Assembly (NCBI RefSeq): GCF_003932755.1 | Contig: NZ_CP024202.1 | Span: forward strand, 3,286,001 to 3,350,000 | Length of the DNA stretch: 64,000 nucleotides | From: Methylomicrobium sp. wino1 | GTDB lineage: Bacteria; Pseudomonadota; Gammaproteobacteria; Methylococcales; Methylomonadaceae | Direction of reading: 5' to 3' | Shown here: positions 46,225 to 54,769 of the stretch, piece by piece | How positions within the stretch are numbered: position 1 is the stretch's first letter | Layout of the letters: every line of letters begins with the position of its first letter | Notes under the pieces: model-generated | The model's input: only the letters and a program-made list of their open reading frames with translations | Database searches by the model: none | Told to the model about the DNA's origin: nothing | Position numbers and translations under genes: made by a program

Positions 46225-46568
46225 GTAAAGTTATGATTGGCATTCTGTCACAGGAAAAAATGCGGGAACGGGTTCTGGCTATTGCCAAAGGTGAATACAA
46301 GCCAAAACCTTCAGAGCCCAAAATTTGGTTCACCTCAATGCGTTCTTTGGCTGAGGTTTTGAGCGATGACAATCGGGCGTTGCTGAAAATCATTCAGGAA
46401 ACCCATCCGGAGTCAATTTCATCTCTGGCGGTAATCACCGGAAGAAAACCAAGCAATCTGTCTCGTACCCTGAAAACCATGTCGAATTATGGGTTAGTGG
46501 AAATGCGACGCGAGAAAAATCAAGTTCGGCCAATTGCTGTGGCTACTGAGTTTCAGATTTTTGTTTGA
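46221..46568 (+). CDS. tumA: TumA-type winged-helix antitoxin
   Basis: The 115-residue protein contains a winged helix-turn-helix of the HVO_A0114/MarR-like type (about residues 55-105: LLKIIQETHPESISSLAVITG, SNLSRTLKTMSNYGLVEM). The N-terminal 45 residues, with IWFTSMRSLAEVLS, likely contact the toxin. It should bind its own promoter and neutralise the upstream protein. The ATG overlap supports tight translational coupling. Confidence 0.75.
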   Translation: MSKVMIGILSQEKMRERVLAIAKGEYKPKPSEPKIWFTSMRSLAEVLSDDNRALLKIIQETHPESISSLAVITGRKPSNLSRTLKTMSNYGLVEMRREKNQVRPIAVATEFQIFV

Positions 46569-46723
46569 GATAATACCGATTATCGTTATGAGATCTGGCG
46601 AGATGAAATTCTCAGTGTAATTTTCAATCAAGAAGTATGCACCACGATTTCCTCTTCCAGTGGATGTCGGATCCAGTTGACAAATCAGTCATTCGAAATG
46701 AGAGTCGGCCGACTGGTTTGGGT

Positions 46724-46910
46724 CGGTTGGATTCAGCGACGAGCGGCCGCTTTCAGGAATCGGAATTCAATGACAGGTTTATGGCGATCAATATGTAGAG
46801 CGGAGGGTCGCCAGCCGACCCTTTTTTGACGGTCGCGCTTCTCCAAACCGGCCGGTCGACCAAACCTGAGTCTGCGAATTGTAATTCTACAAAGCAGCCA
46901 TAGGTGACCT
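46724..46910. repeat. Modular repeat upstream of the surface-protein region (modules M1 and I1)
   Basis: 46724-46821 is the inverted copy of 47925-48023, and 46840-46910 (CTCCAAACCGGCC...TACAAAGCAGCCAT) is a direct copy of 48042-48115. The two sets bracket the VPLPG protein gene. Confidence 0.75.
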
Positions 46911-47032
46911 CACGAATTCGGTCATAAGCGGACTGTCAGAAAAGAAAAATTAATATTTAAACAACTCTAAAATAACGCAATTGAGGCCGAAAGAGGCGCA
47001 GTTTACTACAACCGCTTAAATGACTTATTAGG

Positions 47033-47674
47033 CTATCGTCTTTTGCCAGAAAAGAATCCAAATGGAATTATGATTGAAGCAAATAGAATTAAAGCCCCAG
47101 GAAGAGGAACACTCGTAATACCTAACGTGTACACCGTTTCAGTAGAGACGTCACCATAAACGACAGCATAATAATTGAAGCCTTCAATAGCCTTAAAATG
47201 GCCGAAATTTTTACCTTCTATCAGTATCGCCGATGAAGTTAACCAATCTGATTTGGTTGCATCCGATTTAGCAATACCAAAAAATATTTCTTCTGTTGAT
47301 AAATGACTAAGAGTAATACCAAAATTCCCAGACAGGGCATTACCTAAAAAGTAGGGGATAAAATCTATATCTCTGATATATAATGGCTTTGTTTCTGAAA
47401 ACTCCTCTGCTATTGGGCTAATAACACCCTCTACATTATAGTAACTGCCTTCAATAGAATTATCGAAATCTAAATATTCATTGTAAAAACCTGTGGAAAA
47501 TCTGAAAGCGTATTTATCATCTGGATAAAGCGTTTCATAATGACCTCTTACTTTTGTAACACCGCTAAAAGCCACACAACAAGGACTTGAATTTTCGGAA
47601 AATACACTAGCAAACGATATGTCTGCTAAAAATAAGAAGTAAACAAAGCTAATTCCGCGTAACATATTTTCCAT
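47033..47674 (-). CDS. Secreted protein with VPLPG-type (PEP-CTERM-like) sorting signal
   Basis: The 213-residue protein starts with a signal peptide (residues 1-22, cleavage near SFAS) and ends with the tripartite sorting pattern: VPLPGAL, a hydrophobic helix (LILFASIIIPFGFF) and basic SGKRR. Such signals are recognised by exosortases, which cut near the VPxxP motif and deliver the protein to the envelope, often with extracellular polysaccharide. The mature part has no recognised domain. It stands alone between modular repeats. The neighbouring XrtE is specialised for a different signal, so its enzyme may lie elsewhere. Confidence 0.75.
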   Translation of the reverse strand: MENMLRGISFVYFLFLADISFASVFSENSSPCCVAFSGVTKVRGHYETLYPDDKYAFRFSTGFYNEYLDFDNSIEGSYYNVEGVISPIAEEFSETKPLYIRDIDFIPYFLGNALSGNFGITLSHLSTEEIFFGIAKSDATKSDWLTSSAILIEGKNFGHFKAIEGFNYYAVVYGDVSTETVYTLGITSVPLPGALILFASIIIPFGFFSGKRR

Positions 47675-48749
47675 TATGGTCTAATCTAAATTGAATATTA
47701 AGAGTAACAGATTTTTGTTTAAATTCCGTTACAACTTTCAGCAATTGCCGAAGTAGTTTCTATTGCCCTCCAATATCAGCTCTTAGGATGTACTGAATAA
47801 GGTGAAGCGCTTTAATCGTGACTGAGCGCCTCCTATCGTCGGCTGCATTCTAGAACAAATATCCAATAACAACTAACAGATAAAAGACGGGCAAATAATT
47901 TGAGAAATATCGAATGTCGATTTTGGGTCGCCCGGCGACCGTCCGCTCTTCAGATTCATCGCCGGAAAGCTGTCATTGAATTCCGACTCCTGAAAGCGGT
48001 CGTTCGTCACTGAGTCCAACCGATCCATTCTTGCCGGTTGTGTTTCTCCAAACCGGCCAGTCAGTCAATTCCAGATCCTGCGAACTGAAAGGCTACAAAG
48101 CAGCCATTGGCGACCTTACCCAACGGCCACTTTGCGACATTCAAGTCGCTGAAAAACATTGAAAATGAGCTTCCGGTTTTGATTACAAAGTCGACTTAAA
48201 AGCTAGCCTCCTGCAACAAAACCAAATTGTTTGCATCAAAAAAAAGAGGGCGATACAATCCCTCTCGCCAGCCGATTAAATGAAACTATCTATATATGAC
48301 CAATTTTCTCGTACGTTTGCAAGCCAATTAGAAAATCTTTGCTGATTCAAATGAATAAAGGGGATACGCGTGACCGAGAAATCGGCTTTGATCAACGCAT
48401 GCGCCATGCCCGATGCCTTATTCTCAAAAGCATCACAACACCCAACGTGCCAAACCTTTTATGCTAGCTATATCAGATTGTCAGATATTTTTACATGTCT
48501 AGCTAAGCAGAATATAATCTTAAATAAGTTAAAGTCATAAAATTTTGATTTTAATAATTATTTTATTTGATGGTACTTTTTTTGACTATAGGCTTAAGGT
48601 CGCTTACCTACATTACTTTTTCGTCTTTGGTATTGTTGATTTATGAATGCCACCGGATAGAAAATCACGCGGCCATCATATATTTATGTTTTTAGAGCCA
48701 AACCTGTCGGAGTTTTTTACAGGTTCATATACTTAATTAGGGGAATAAA
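47675..48749. other. Long non-coding region with repeats before the VPEID-like gene
   Basis: Contains the modules at 47925-48115 and AT-rich leader sequence. A GG-N10-GA pair (TGGTAC, 48571-48576, and TTGA, 48582-48585) weakly resembles a sigma-54 promoter, and AACCTGT/ACAGGTT (48701-48725) can form a hairpin in the 5' leader. No other gene was seen. Confidence 0.45.
47925..48115. repeat. Modular repeat (modules M2 and I2)
   Basis: The M2 part (47925-48023) is the reverse complement of 46724-46821 with some mismatches; the I2 part (48042-48115) repeats 46840-46910 directly and 51307-51378 in reverse. Confidence 0.75.
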
Positions 48750-48914
48750 ATGAAAAAGTTAATTTCAATTAGTCTTTTTTCTGCACTATCGGTGTTTAGT
48801 TCGCTCGCTAACGCTGCCGTGGCAGCGCCTGAAATGGATGCCAGTTCAGCTGTAATAGGATTGGGATTATTGTCTGGAATCGTGGCGTTAATTGCTGAAC
48901 GTCGCCGTAAGTAG
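48750..48914 (+). CDS. Small VPEID-CTERM-like exosortase substrate
   Basis: This 54-residue protein has an AGGGG site eight bases before ATG 48750. Residues 1-22 are a signal peptide (cleavage after ANA). The rest is almost only a sorting signal: the motif APEMD at 26-30, a hydrophobic helix (VIGLGLLSGIVALI) and the basic tail AERRRK. This matches the VPEID-CTERM type of exosortase target, which is typically a very short protein encoded next to XrtE. After processing only a peptide of about a dozen residues would remain, so its role is a puzzle. The gene is followed by a strong terminator and then xrtE. Confidence 0.8.
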   Translation: MKKLISISLFSALSVFSSLANAAVAAPEMDASSAVIGLGLLSGIVALIAERRRK

Positions 48915-49051
48915 ATTCACTTTTGGCAACAACGCATGAAGTTTTCGCTAATCAAACATACTGAAACATAAGTTTGATTGAAAATTCGAAATATTTATAT
49001 TTCGTGTGTCCAAAAGTTTATTGAAAAGTTTTTTAAGCTTTAACTCATGGT

Positions 49052-49090
49052 AAAAAAAGACCTAAGATTTAATTGCTTAGGTCTTTTTTT
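49052..49090 (+). terminator. Intrinsic terminator between the VPEID-like gene and xrtE
   Basis: AAGACCTAAG and CTTAGGTCTT form a perfect stem around ATTTAATTG, followed by a T-run; a run of A precedes it, so it can work in both directions. It makes the small gene a separate, probably highly expressed unit. Confidence 0.9.
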
Positions 49091-49156
49091 CTAATCATGC
49101 ATATGCGAAATTTTACGAAAGCAGGCAAATTATAAACAGGGGAAAGTGAACATTAA

Positions 49157-50836
49157 ATGAAAGGAATAGCGCTCGAAATATTTAATAGATACTTCAATAT
49201 AACTAACTTTTTACAGCAATCTACTTTTTCTCATTTTACAGCGCGCTGTCTGTTCTCTATAACCTTAATTGCCGTTGAGATGATCCTGCTATCGATTCGC
49301 TTTGATACAGCCTCTTTTCAAGAGATATCACACCCCTTGTATGATTTATTTGGCTATTCCGGGTGGCTTTTAAGATTTGCCATAGGCGCCTTTGGTGCGG
49401 CTGTTATTTTTATGGTGCCGCGTTGGCAGGTAATTCACTCCATTATTGCTGGCTATTTTCAAAATCCGAGTCGTTGGTTATGGCTGTTGCCGCATCTAAC
49501 TACTTGCGTATTGTTTTATTATCTAACTGCTGCCTTGTTTGAGGATATTCCAAAAACATTTCCAATTGACCCATCAAATATTTATATTTTCGGAGTCGCT
49601 TGGCTACTATCCGGTTTGGTGGCTTTTGTCTCATTATTATTAGTTATTGCTAATAATATATTTTGGATCAAGCTATTCTCTAGCGAATATAAAACCATTG
49701 CAATTTCCGCTATTGCTGGCTTATTGGTTCAAGGAATCGGTCTTTTATCTGCATTGGCGTGGAAACCACTAGCAGATATAACTTTTGGATTATCGAGTCA
49801 AGTTCTAAGTTTTTTTTTCGATCCAATCTTTAGTGACCCTGTAAAACATATCTTAGGTACTAAAGACTTTCGTGTCGAGATATCCTCTCAATGCTCTGGT
49901 TATGAAGGCATGGGTTTAATTGCTGTTTTTGTGGGATTATATTTATGGATATTCCGGCATCAGTTGCGCTTTCCCCAAGCTCTCCTACTTTTTCCGTTTG
50001 GTATTACCACAATGTGGTTACTAAACGTCATGCGCATTGTTGCCTTAATATCTATAGGTAATGAAATATCACCAGATATTGCAGTGGGTGGATTTCATTC
50101 GAATGCAGGATGGATAGCCTTTGTATTGCTTAGCGTTTCTTTAATTTTTTTGTGCCAAAAGATTGCTTATTTTAACAATCGCAAGCAAAAGATAAAACCA
50201 AATAACAATATTTCGAAAGCTACGCCACTGCTAATGCCATTTATTATTTTGCTGGCGACAATTCTTGTTACAGCGGCATTTAGTGCTAAGTTTGATTGGC
50301 TATATCCCATAAAAGTGATTGTTGCAGTAATTACCCTATGGTATTTCCGAAGTAAATATCAGCCATACCTTACTAAACCTTCAGTTCAGTCTATTTTAAT
50401 TGGGTCAATTGTATTTGTTTTATGGCTTTTATTGGTACCAACTTCTCAAAGTGTAGATCAACAGTTTGCTGACACCCTATTTTCACAGAATGTAATCATT
50501 GCTTATGGTTGGTTGTTTTTCCGTTTTATCGGTGCTTCTTTAACTGTACCGGTTATTGAAGAACTGGCGTTTCGTGGATATATAATTGCGAAGCTAGTCG
50601 ATGTTCGATTTGAGCGAGTGACTCCAGGCCAATTCACCTGGTTTTCATTTTTGGGGTCTTCAATTTTGTTTGGTGCTCTGCATGGTAACTGGTTGGCAGG
50701 AATATTAGCGGGCATGCTATATGCCTATGCACTTTATCAACGCAAAGCACTTATCGATGCAGTATTTGCCCACATGATAACCAATATGATGCTTTCTTTT
50801 TATGTTGTTTATACAGAACATTGGTCATTATGGTAA
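49157..50836 (+). CDS. xrtE: Exosortase E/CAAX-type protease fusion (VPEID-CTERM system)
   Basis: The 559-residue membrane protein joins two domains. Residues 1-335 are an exosortase with catalytic cysteine 246 (SSQCSGYEG), arginine 293 (NVMRIVAL) and histidine 314 (GGFHSNAGW). Residues 355-559 are a CPBP/CAAX-type membrane protease with EE at 468-469 (PVIEELAFRGY), histidine 509 (FGALHGNW) and histidine 539 (AHMITN). This fusion is the XrtE architecture, dedicated to VPEID-CTERM proteins such as the one encoded just upstream. It would process that protein at the inner membrane. What the protease half does is not known. Confidence 0.9.
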   Translation: MKGIALEIFNRYFNITNFLQQSTFSHFTARCLFSITLIAVEMILLSIRFDTASFQEISHPLYDLFGYSGWLLRFAIGAFGAAVIFMVPRWQVIHSIIAGYFQNPSRWLWLLPHLTTCVLFYYLTAALFEDIPKTFPIDPSNIYIFGVAWLLSGLVAFVSLLLVIANNIFWIKLFSSEYKTIAISAIAGLLVQGIGLLSALAWKPLADITFGLSSQVLSFFFDPIFSDPVKHILGTKDFRVEISSQCSGYEGMGLIAVFVGLYLWIFRHQLRFPQALLLFPFGITTMWLLNVMRIVALISIGNEISPDIAVGGFHSNAGWIAFVLLSVSLIFLCQKIAYFNNRKQKIKPNNNISKATPLLMPFIILLATILVTAAFSAKFDWLYPIKVIVAVITLWYFRSKYQPYLTKPSVQSILIGSIVFVLWLLLVPTSQSVDQQFADTLFSQNVIIAYGWLFFRFIGASLTVPVIEELAFRGYIIAKLVDVRFERVTPGQFTWFSFLGSSILFGALHGNWLAGILAGMLYAYALYQRKALIDAVFAHMITNMMLSFYVVYTEHWSLW

Positions 50837-51588
50837 CTGAATGAGGAATTTATTTATACAGTCGAAGGCGTAGTTAACAATGGATTTTGAAGATTGGTTA
50901 ACAGCCCATTACGCGCAATTTTGTTATCTAGGTACACAGAAAATTTGTTCTTTTTCTTGCTAATAGAAAATCTGTTGCCGTTGGGTTCTACTTTAGTCAA
51001 TTTGCTTGCCGAATACCTGTCACCCGATTGGGTTACTGGATGTCTTAACTATTTAAATTGGATAGTAACCCCGACCGGCGGGTTTTGGCCGGATCGAGCC
51101 AAAGAGGACGCAAGGTTGCTTGCCCGAAAGCTACCATTCGCTGAACCTAGAGATGGAAAATTTCGCCAGCATCCTCAGCGGCCGGTTTTGGCTGTAGTGA
51201 CTCAGTGATAATGTCAAATTGTTCGCCGAAAACCGGACAGTCAACTGGGTTAAATGTAGCAAATTGGATAGCGACACCGACGGTCAGCTCTTGGCCGATT
51301 GGGTGAGGTCGCCAATGGCTGTTTTTTAGATCTCCAGTTTGCAGTTTTTGGATTTGGCTGACTGGCCGGTTTGGAGAACTGTGTCCGACCGGTTTGGGGC
51401 GTTTGCGAACCCTCGACCCATAACGCAAGTAACCCTCGGCATAGGAGTTGCTGTAAGATTTAGCAAAGCACCGACCGGCGTAAGGTTTGGGGATAGCTGC
51501 CTGTTAGTTTGAGTATAGATGCTTGATTGCAAGTCCTGGTACCCGTTTTGCGTCGCCTTTCCAAGGCTCCTCGCAATGACAGTAGCAA
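50837..51588. other. Non-coding region after xrtE
   Basis: No convincing gene. Holds a reverse copy of module I at 51307-51378 and GACCGG/CCGGTC-rich short repeats (51080-51480). Confidence 0.5.
51307..51378 (-). repeat. Module I repeat, third copy (reverse)
   Basis: On the minus strand it reads TTCTCCAAACCGGCCAGTCAG... and ends in CAGCCATTGGCGACC, matching 48042-48115 and 46840-46910. Confidence 0.75.
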
Positions 51589-52952
51589 TCATTTAATCCA
51601 GATCGTCTTGGCATTCACAAACTCGCGAATACCATGATGAGATAATTCACGCCCATAACCGGAACGTTTGATACCACCAAATGGCATCCGCGGATCGCTT
51701 TTTACCAAGCCGTTCACAAACGCCGCACCGCATTGCAGCTGTCGCGCCACGCGTTCACCGCGCGCGTTGCTTTGCGTCCAGACACTGCCGCCTAGGCCGA
51801 AGTCGTTGCTGTTGGCAATAGACACTGCATCATCTTCATTCTTGGCGCGAATCACGATTGCGACCGGGCCGAATAGTTCTTCGTGCCAGGCACGCATACC
51901 GGGTTTAACATGATCAATAATGGAGGCTTGGTAATAAGCACCACTGCCGGCTTCCGGTGCACAACCGGTGACAACCTTCGCGCCCGCCTCGATACTTTCA
52001 ATCACCTGCCTATGTAATTCATCGCGCAGGTCATGGCGCGCCATTGGTGTTAGGGTGGTATCTACACTCATTGGATCACCCGTACGCAGATCTTCCACAG
52101 CGGCTTTGAATTTTTCCAGAAATGCATCGGCAATCGCATCCACCACGATAAACCGCTTGGCCGCGATACAGCTCTGGCCACCATTCATATAACGCGAGGT
52201 CACACCCTGCTTTACCGCCAGTTCCAAATCGGCATCATCCAGCACGACAAAGGCATCCGACCCGCCCAGTTCCAGAACGGATTTTTTAATATTCGCACCG
52301 GCTGCCTCCGCCACCGATTTTCCGGCCGGCTCACTGCCGGTCAAGGTCACAGCCTCGACTCGTGGATCATCGATCACACCACGTACCTGAACTGATCCGA
52401 TCATCAGTGTCGTGAAGACCCCTACGGGAAAGCCGGCCTCCTTAAACACAGATTCAATTGCCTGCGCACACTGCGGCACATTCGAGGCGTGTTTCAACAA
52501 TCCGGTATTACCCGCCACCAGTGTCGGAGCCGCAAAGCGAAAGACCTGCCAGAATGGGAAATTCCATGGCATCACCGCTAGGATGATCCCCTACGGCTGA
52601 TAAGCGACCAGACTCTTGGCGGCGTCGGTTTCGATATATTCATCTTCGAGGAAACCCGGCCCGTGTACGGCATAGAACTCACATACCCAGGCACACTTCT
52701 CGATCTCACCGCGAGATTCTTTGATCAGCTTACCCATTTCCTGGGTAATGATCGTGGCCAGCTCTTCCTGACGTGCCCGCAAGACCTCCGCAGCCTTATG
52801 CATCAGCGCACAACGTTTTTTAATCGGCGTGTCGGCCCACGGCCCGGCTGCGAGTTCGGCAACATCCATTGCCTTGGACAACCGGGACGCCCCCAGTTGT
52901 CCAAGGTCAGTATAGTGTTACCGTCAACGGGGTTGATTGCATGAAAGGCCAT
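51589..52952 (-). pseudogene. Succinate-semialdehyde dehydrogenase-type aldehyde dehydrogenase, broken by a frameshift and an amber codon
   Basis: The minus strand from ATG 52952 reads MAFHAINPVDGNTILTLD, then needs one extra base near 52900 (GGACAACTG where GGACCAACTG would keep frame) to continue as QLGASRLSKAMDVAEL. A TAG at 52591-52593 interrupts YQP-GIILAVMPWNFPF. The rest is intact to 51589: LELGGSDAF with the general-base glutamate, NGGQSCIAAKRF with the catalytic cysteine, and the C-terminal FVNAKTIWIK. Restored, it would be about 454 residues, the normal size of this NAD-dependent family (aldehyde to acid). It lies alone between repeats. Confidence 0.88.
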
Positions 52953-53085
52953 TGGCTGCTCCCTGAGTCAATAAAAGTTTGCTATGCTGCATTATTAAAT
53001 GGACTTGGATTCAATATTACGAAATAACCATGAAGAGTAAGGATTTCGTGATAAATAACGTCCCGGAACTATGAGCTTTGATGAG

Positions 53086-53350
53086 GGTACGGTAACTCGC
53101 TTGGCAGGACGCCGTGAACCCAGCACCTAAATTATCCAAGGCAATTAATCATGGCCATTGAGTTATGGAATTTAGGTGCTGGGTGAATACGTCCCTGTAG
53201 GCTTGACGACGGCGACTGATTGCCAAGGACGGCATGAATGCAGATTTTGCATTACGCCATGGATGGCGTGTATTAGGGCAATGCAGGAGCAATTGCCGAG
53301 GAGCAAAAATCTGCCCTGCTGCCGACACCTGCCAATCGAGCAACCGAACC
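53086..53350. repeat. Family E element carrying a nested family F insertion
   Basis: Ends GGTACGGTAACTCGCTTGGC and GCCAATCGAGCAACCGAACC are family E. The interior 53220-53340 matches the long copy at 40284-40480 closely. A 65-base insertion at 53119-53183 splits the GCCGTGAATACGTCC segment that is continuous at 40284 and 41571. Confidence 0.85.
53119..53183. mobile_element. 65-base MITE-like element (family F) with target duplication
   Basis: Perfect 15-base inverted ends CCCAGCACCTAAATT and AATTTAGGTGCTGGG. The flanking TGAA at 53115-53118 is repeated at 53184-53187, while uninterrupted family E copies have a single TGAA (or TAAA), so this is a true insertion. Confidence 0.9.
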
Positions 53351-53504
53351 CTTCGTAAAATAGGGAAGTTATTTACGGCCAAATACTAACGCGACACGAA
53401 GAATTAGATCGTCGATTTTATAGCCTTTTCTTCATGGTAAAAAAATATCTTATGATGTATTCGCTAATACTTTCAAAGTCTAAGAGTCGTGGGAAACCGA
53501 AACA

Positions 53505-53894
53505 TTACAAGGCGAAATTCAAAAGAGTCAGTCCGACCCATACGAAACCGATCGTTGTTATCGCAAAACTGACAATCGTATAAGCTTTCCAAATGGCTTT
53601 ATCCCAAAAATTGGGGTCGAAAGCTGCGATAACGAAAACGCCGGGATTGGTCATGCCGCCGATGACGACAAGCCAGCAGGCCAAAACCGGCAGCGGAATT
53701 TTTACCGCATAAAAAGCCAAACAAAACAGTGCCATCAGTACAAAATCGACATGGGCCCTGATCATTGTTTTATAGTCTTTTAGAAAGCCGCCGTCTATGC
53801 CTTCGATAGGAAACCATTTGGCAAAGGTCATAAGCCATGCCGAAGCCAATACCGCGAAAATCATCAACACGGCTCCGATAAGTAATATTTCCAT
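53505..53894 (-). CDS. Small integral membrane protein, unknown
   Basis: The 129-residue protein has four predicted helices (about residues 3-25, 49-66, 68-88 and 105-127). Conserved-looking polar residues lie in the loops: DGGFLKDYKTMIRAHVDF and PNFWDKAIWK. The RAHVDF motif after helix 1 is faintly like small membrane isomerases of the styrene oxide isomerase/hydroxylaminobenzene mutase group, but I cannot confirm this. It is a single-gene unit. Confidence 0.65.
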   Translation of the reverse strand: MEILLIGAVLMIFAVLASAWLMTFAKWFPIEGIDGGFLKDYKTMIRAHVDFVLMALFCLAFYAVKIPLPVLACWLVVIGGMTNPGVFVIAAFDPNFWDKAIWKAYTIVSFAITTIGFVWVGLTLLNFAL

Positions 53895-53984
53895 GCTATT
53901 TGCTCTTTTAAGTTTTAAGTTAAATTGAATTTTGAAGCCGAAACTATTCGCTCCATTTTTTTGCTTCGTGAGTAGGGGGTGTTA

Positions 53985-54022
53985 TACCTATAAACGCATT
54001 TTGTCCACGAAACACACGAAAA
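53985..54022 (+). repeat. Dispersed repeat fragment (family B)
   Basis: TATAAACGCATTTTGTCC and ACGAAACACACGAAAATA repeat 16929-16974 with few changes; a reverse copy is at 44390-44430. Confidence 0.65.
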
Positions 54023-54116
54023 TATACATTTATACTCATCGCAGATCAAAATTCGGCGCAGGGGTTCCCATGCGCATCAAGCTAAAACGATCAACCCGTA
54101 CGCTTTTCCAATTTCC

Positions 54117-54327
54117 GGACTCATCGCTATACATAAGTCATGTATTACCCTTTTGCGATCCTAGACAATGTGACTTCGAAGCCATTTATTGTAACTTGAC
54201 ATTCTCGGCCTCGAAATCGCGACCTGGGGATCGCTCCCACGGTGCATTAGTCACCCTCTGTGGGAGCAACGCCTTCGTCGTCCCTCACCTAACGCTAGGT
54301 GAGGGAAAGCCACTGATGCTCGACACC
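54117..54327. repeat. Composite palindromic repeat (family G), copy 2
   Basis: Runs in the opposite orientation to the copy at 42610-42800: CTCATCGCTATACATAAGTCA, ATTACCCTTTTGCGATC, then TCGAAATCGCGACCTGGGG and GCTCCCAC/GTGGGAGC. It carries an extra perfect hairpin, CCCTCACCTA/TAGGTGAGGG at 54282-54305, absent from copy 1. Confidence 0.75.
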
Positions 54328-54532
54328 CACGGCTTATGTCGAAGCCATCGAAGCGCCCCAAATTCAATACAAGGGCGATTTTAATCGCCCTTGGCGAATG
54401 AGAATTTACTCCTAAGAAACTTGAGCAAATCAGGAAGTTAATTTTAGCGACATCCTTAGCTTGATGCGTATGCCCCGGTGCCTCCTCAGGCACTGACGAA
54501 ATTTAAAGTACGAAAGGTATAGATTATTTTGC

Positions 54533-54574
54533 TACTCCCTTTATACTCAAAAATTGGCTAACTTTATGAAGGTA
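54533..54574 (-). repeat. 42-base dispersed repeat (family K), reverse copy
   Basis: Near-identical to 33034-33075 on the other strand. Confidence 0.75.
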
Positions 54575-54589
54575 TGGGGGGTGGCTAGC

Positions 54590-54722
54590 GAGGATGTCGG
54601 CAGCAGGGCAGATTTTTGCTCCATGCAAAATCTGCATTCACGCCATCCTTTGGCGTTCGATTGCTGCCGTCAAGCCCCCATGGATGGGTTTACGGCGGTC
54701 CTCGATAGACGTATCCCATACC
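54590..54722. repeat. Degenerate family E-related palindrome
   Basis: Shares GTCGGCAGCAGGGCAGATTTT, TGCAAAATCTGCATTCACGCC and GTCAAGCCCCCATGGATGGG with the interior of family E copies, but the terminal GGTTCGG repeats are lost. Confidence 0.6.
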
Positions 54723-54769
54723 TTTTTTTCTTAGACGGTTTTTCGATCAAAAGGGAGTAAAAATCCATA

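Noticed and set aside
49157-50836. Two separate genes, exosortase and CAAX protease
   Set aside because: The frame is continuous without an internal ribosome binding site, and the fusion is the known XrtE architecture.
50894-51208. 104-codon frame after xrtE
   Set aside because: No ribosome binding site, runs into GACCGG repeats and lacks recognisable protein features.
53932-54384. 150-codon frame after the small membrane protein gene
   Set aside because: It covers repeat families B and G and so is coincidental.
40240-54722. A CRISPR array, suggested by many similar short repeats
   Set aside because: The repeats are inverted, irregularly spaced over kilobases and have no unique spacers or cas genes.
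54251-54760. Short frames of 68-80 codons before lpd
   Set aside because: They lie within repeats G, K and E-related sequence.
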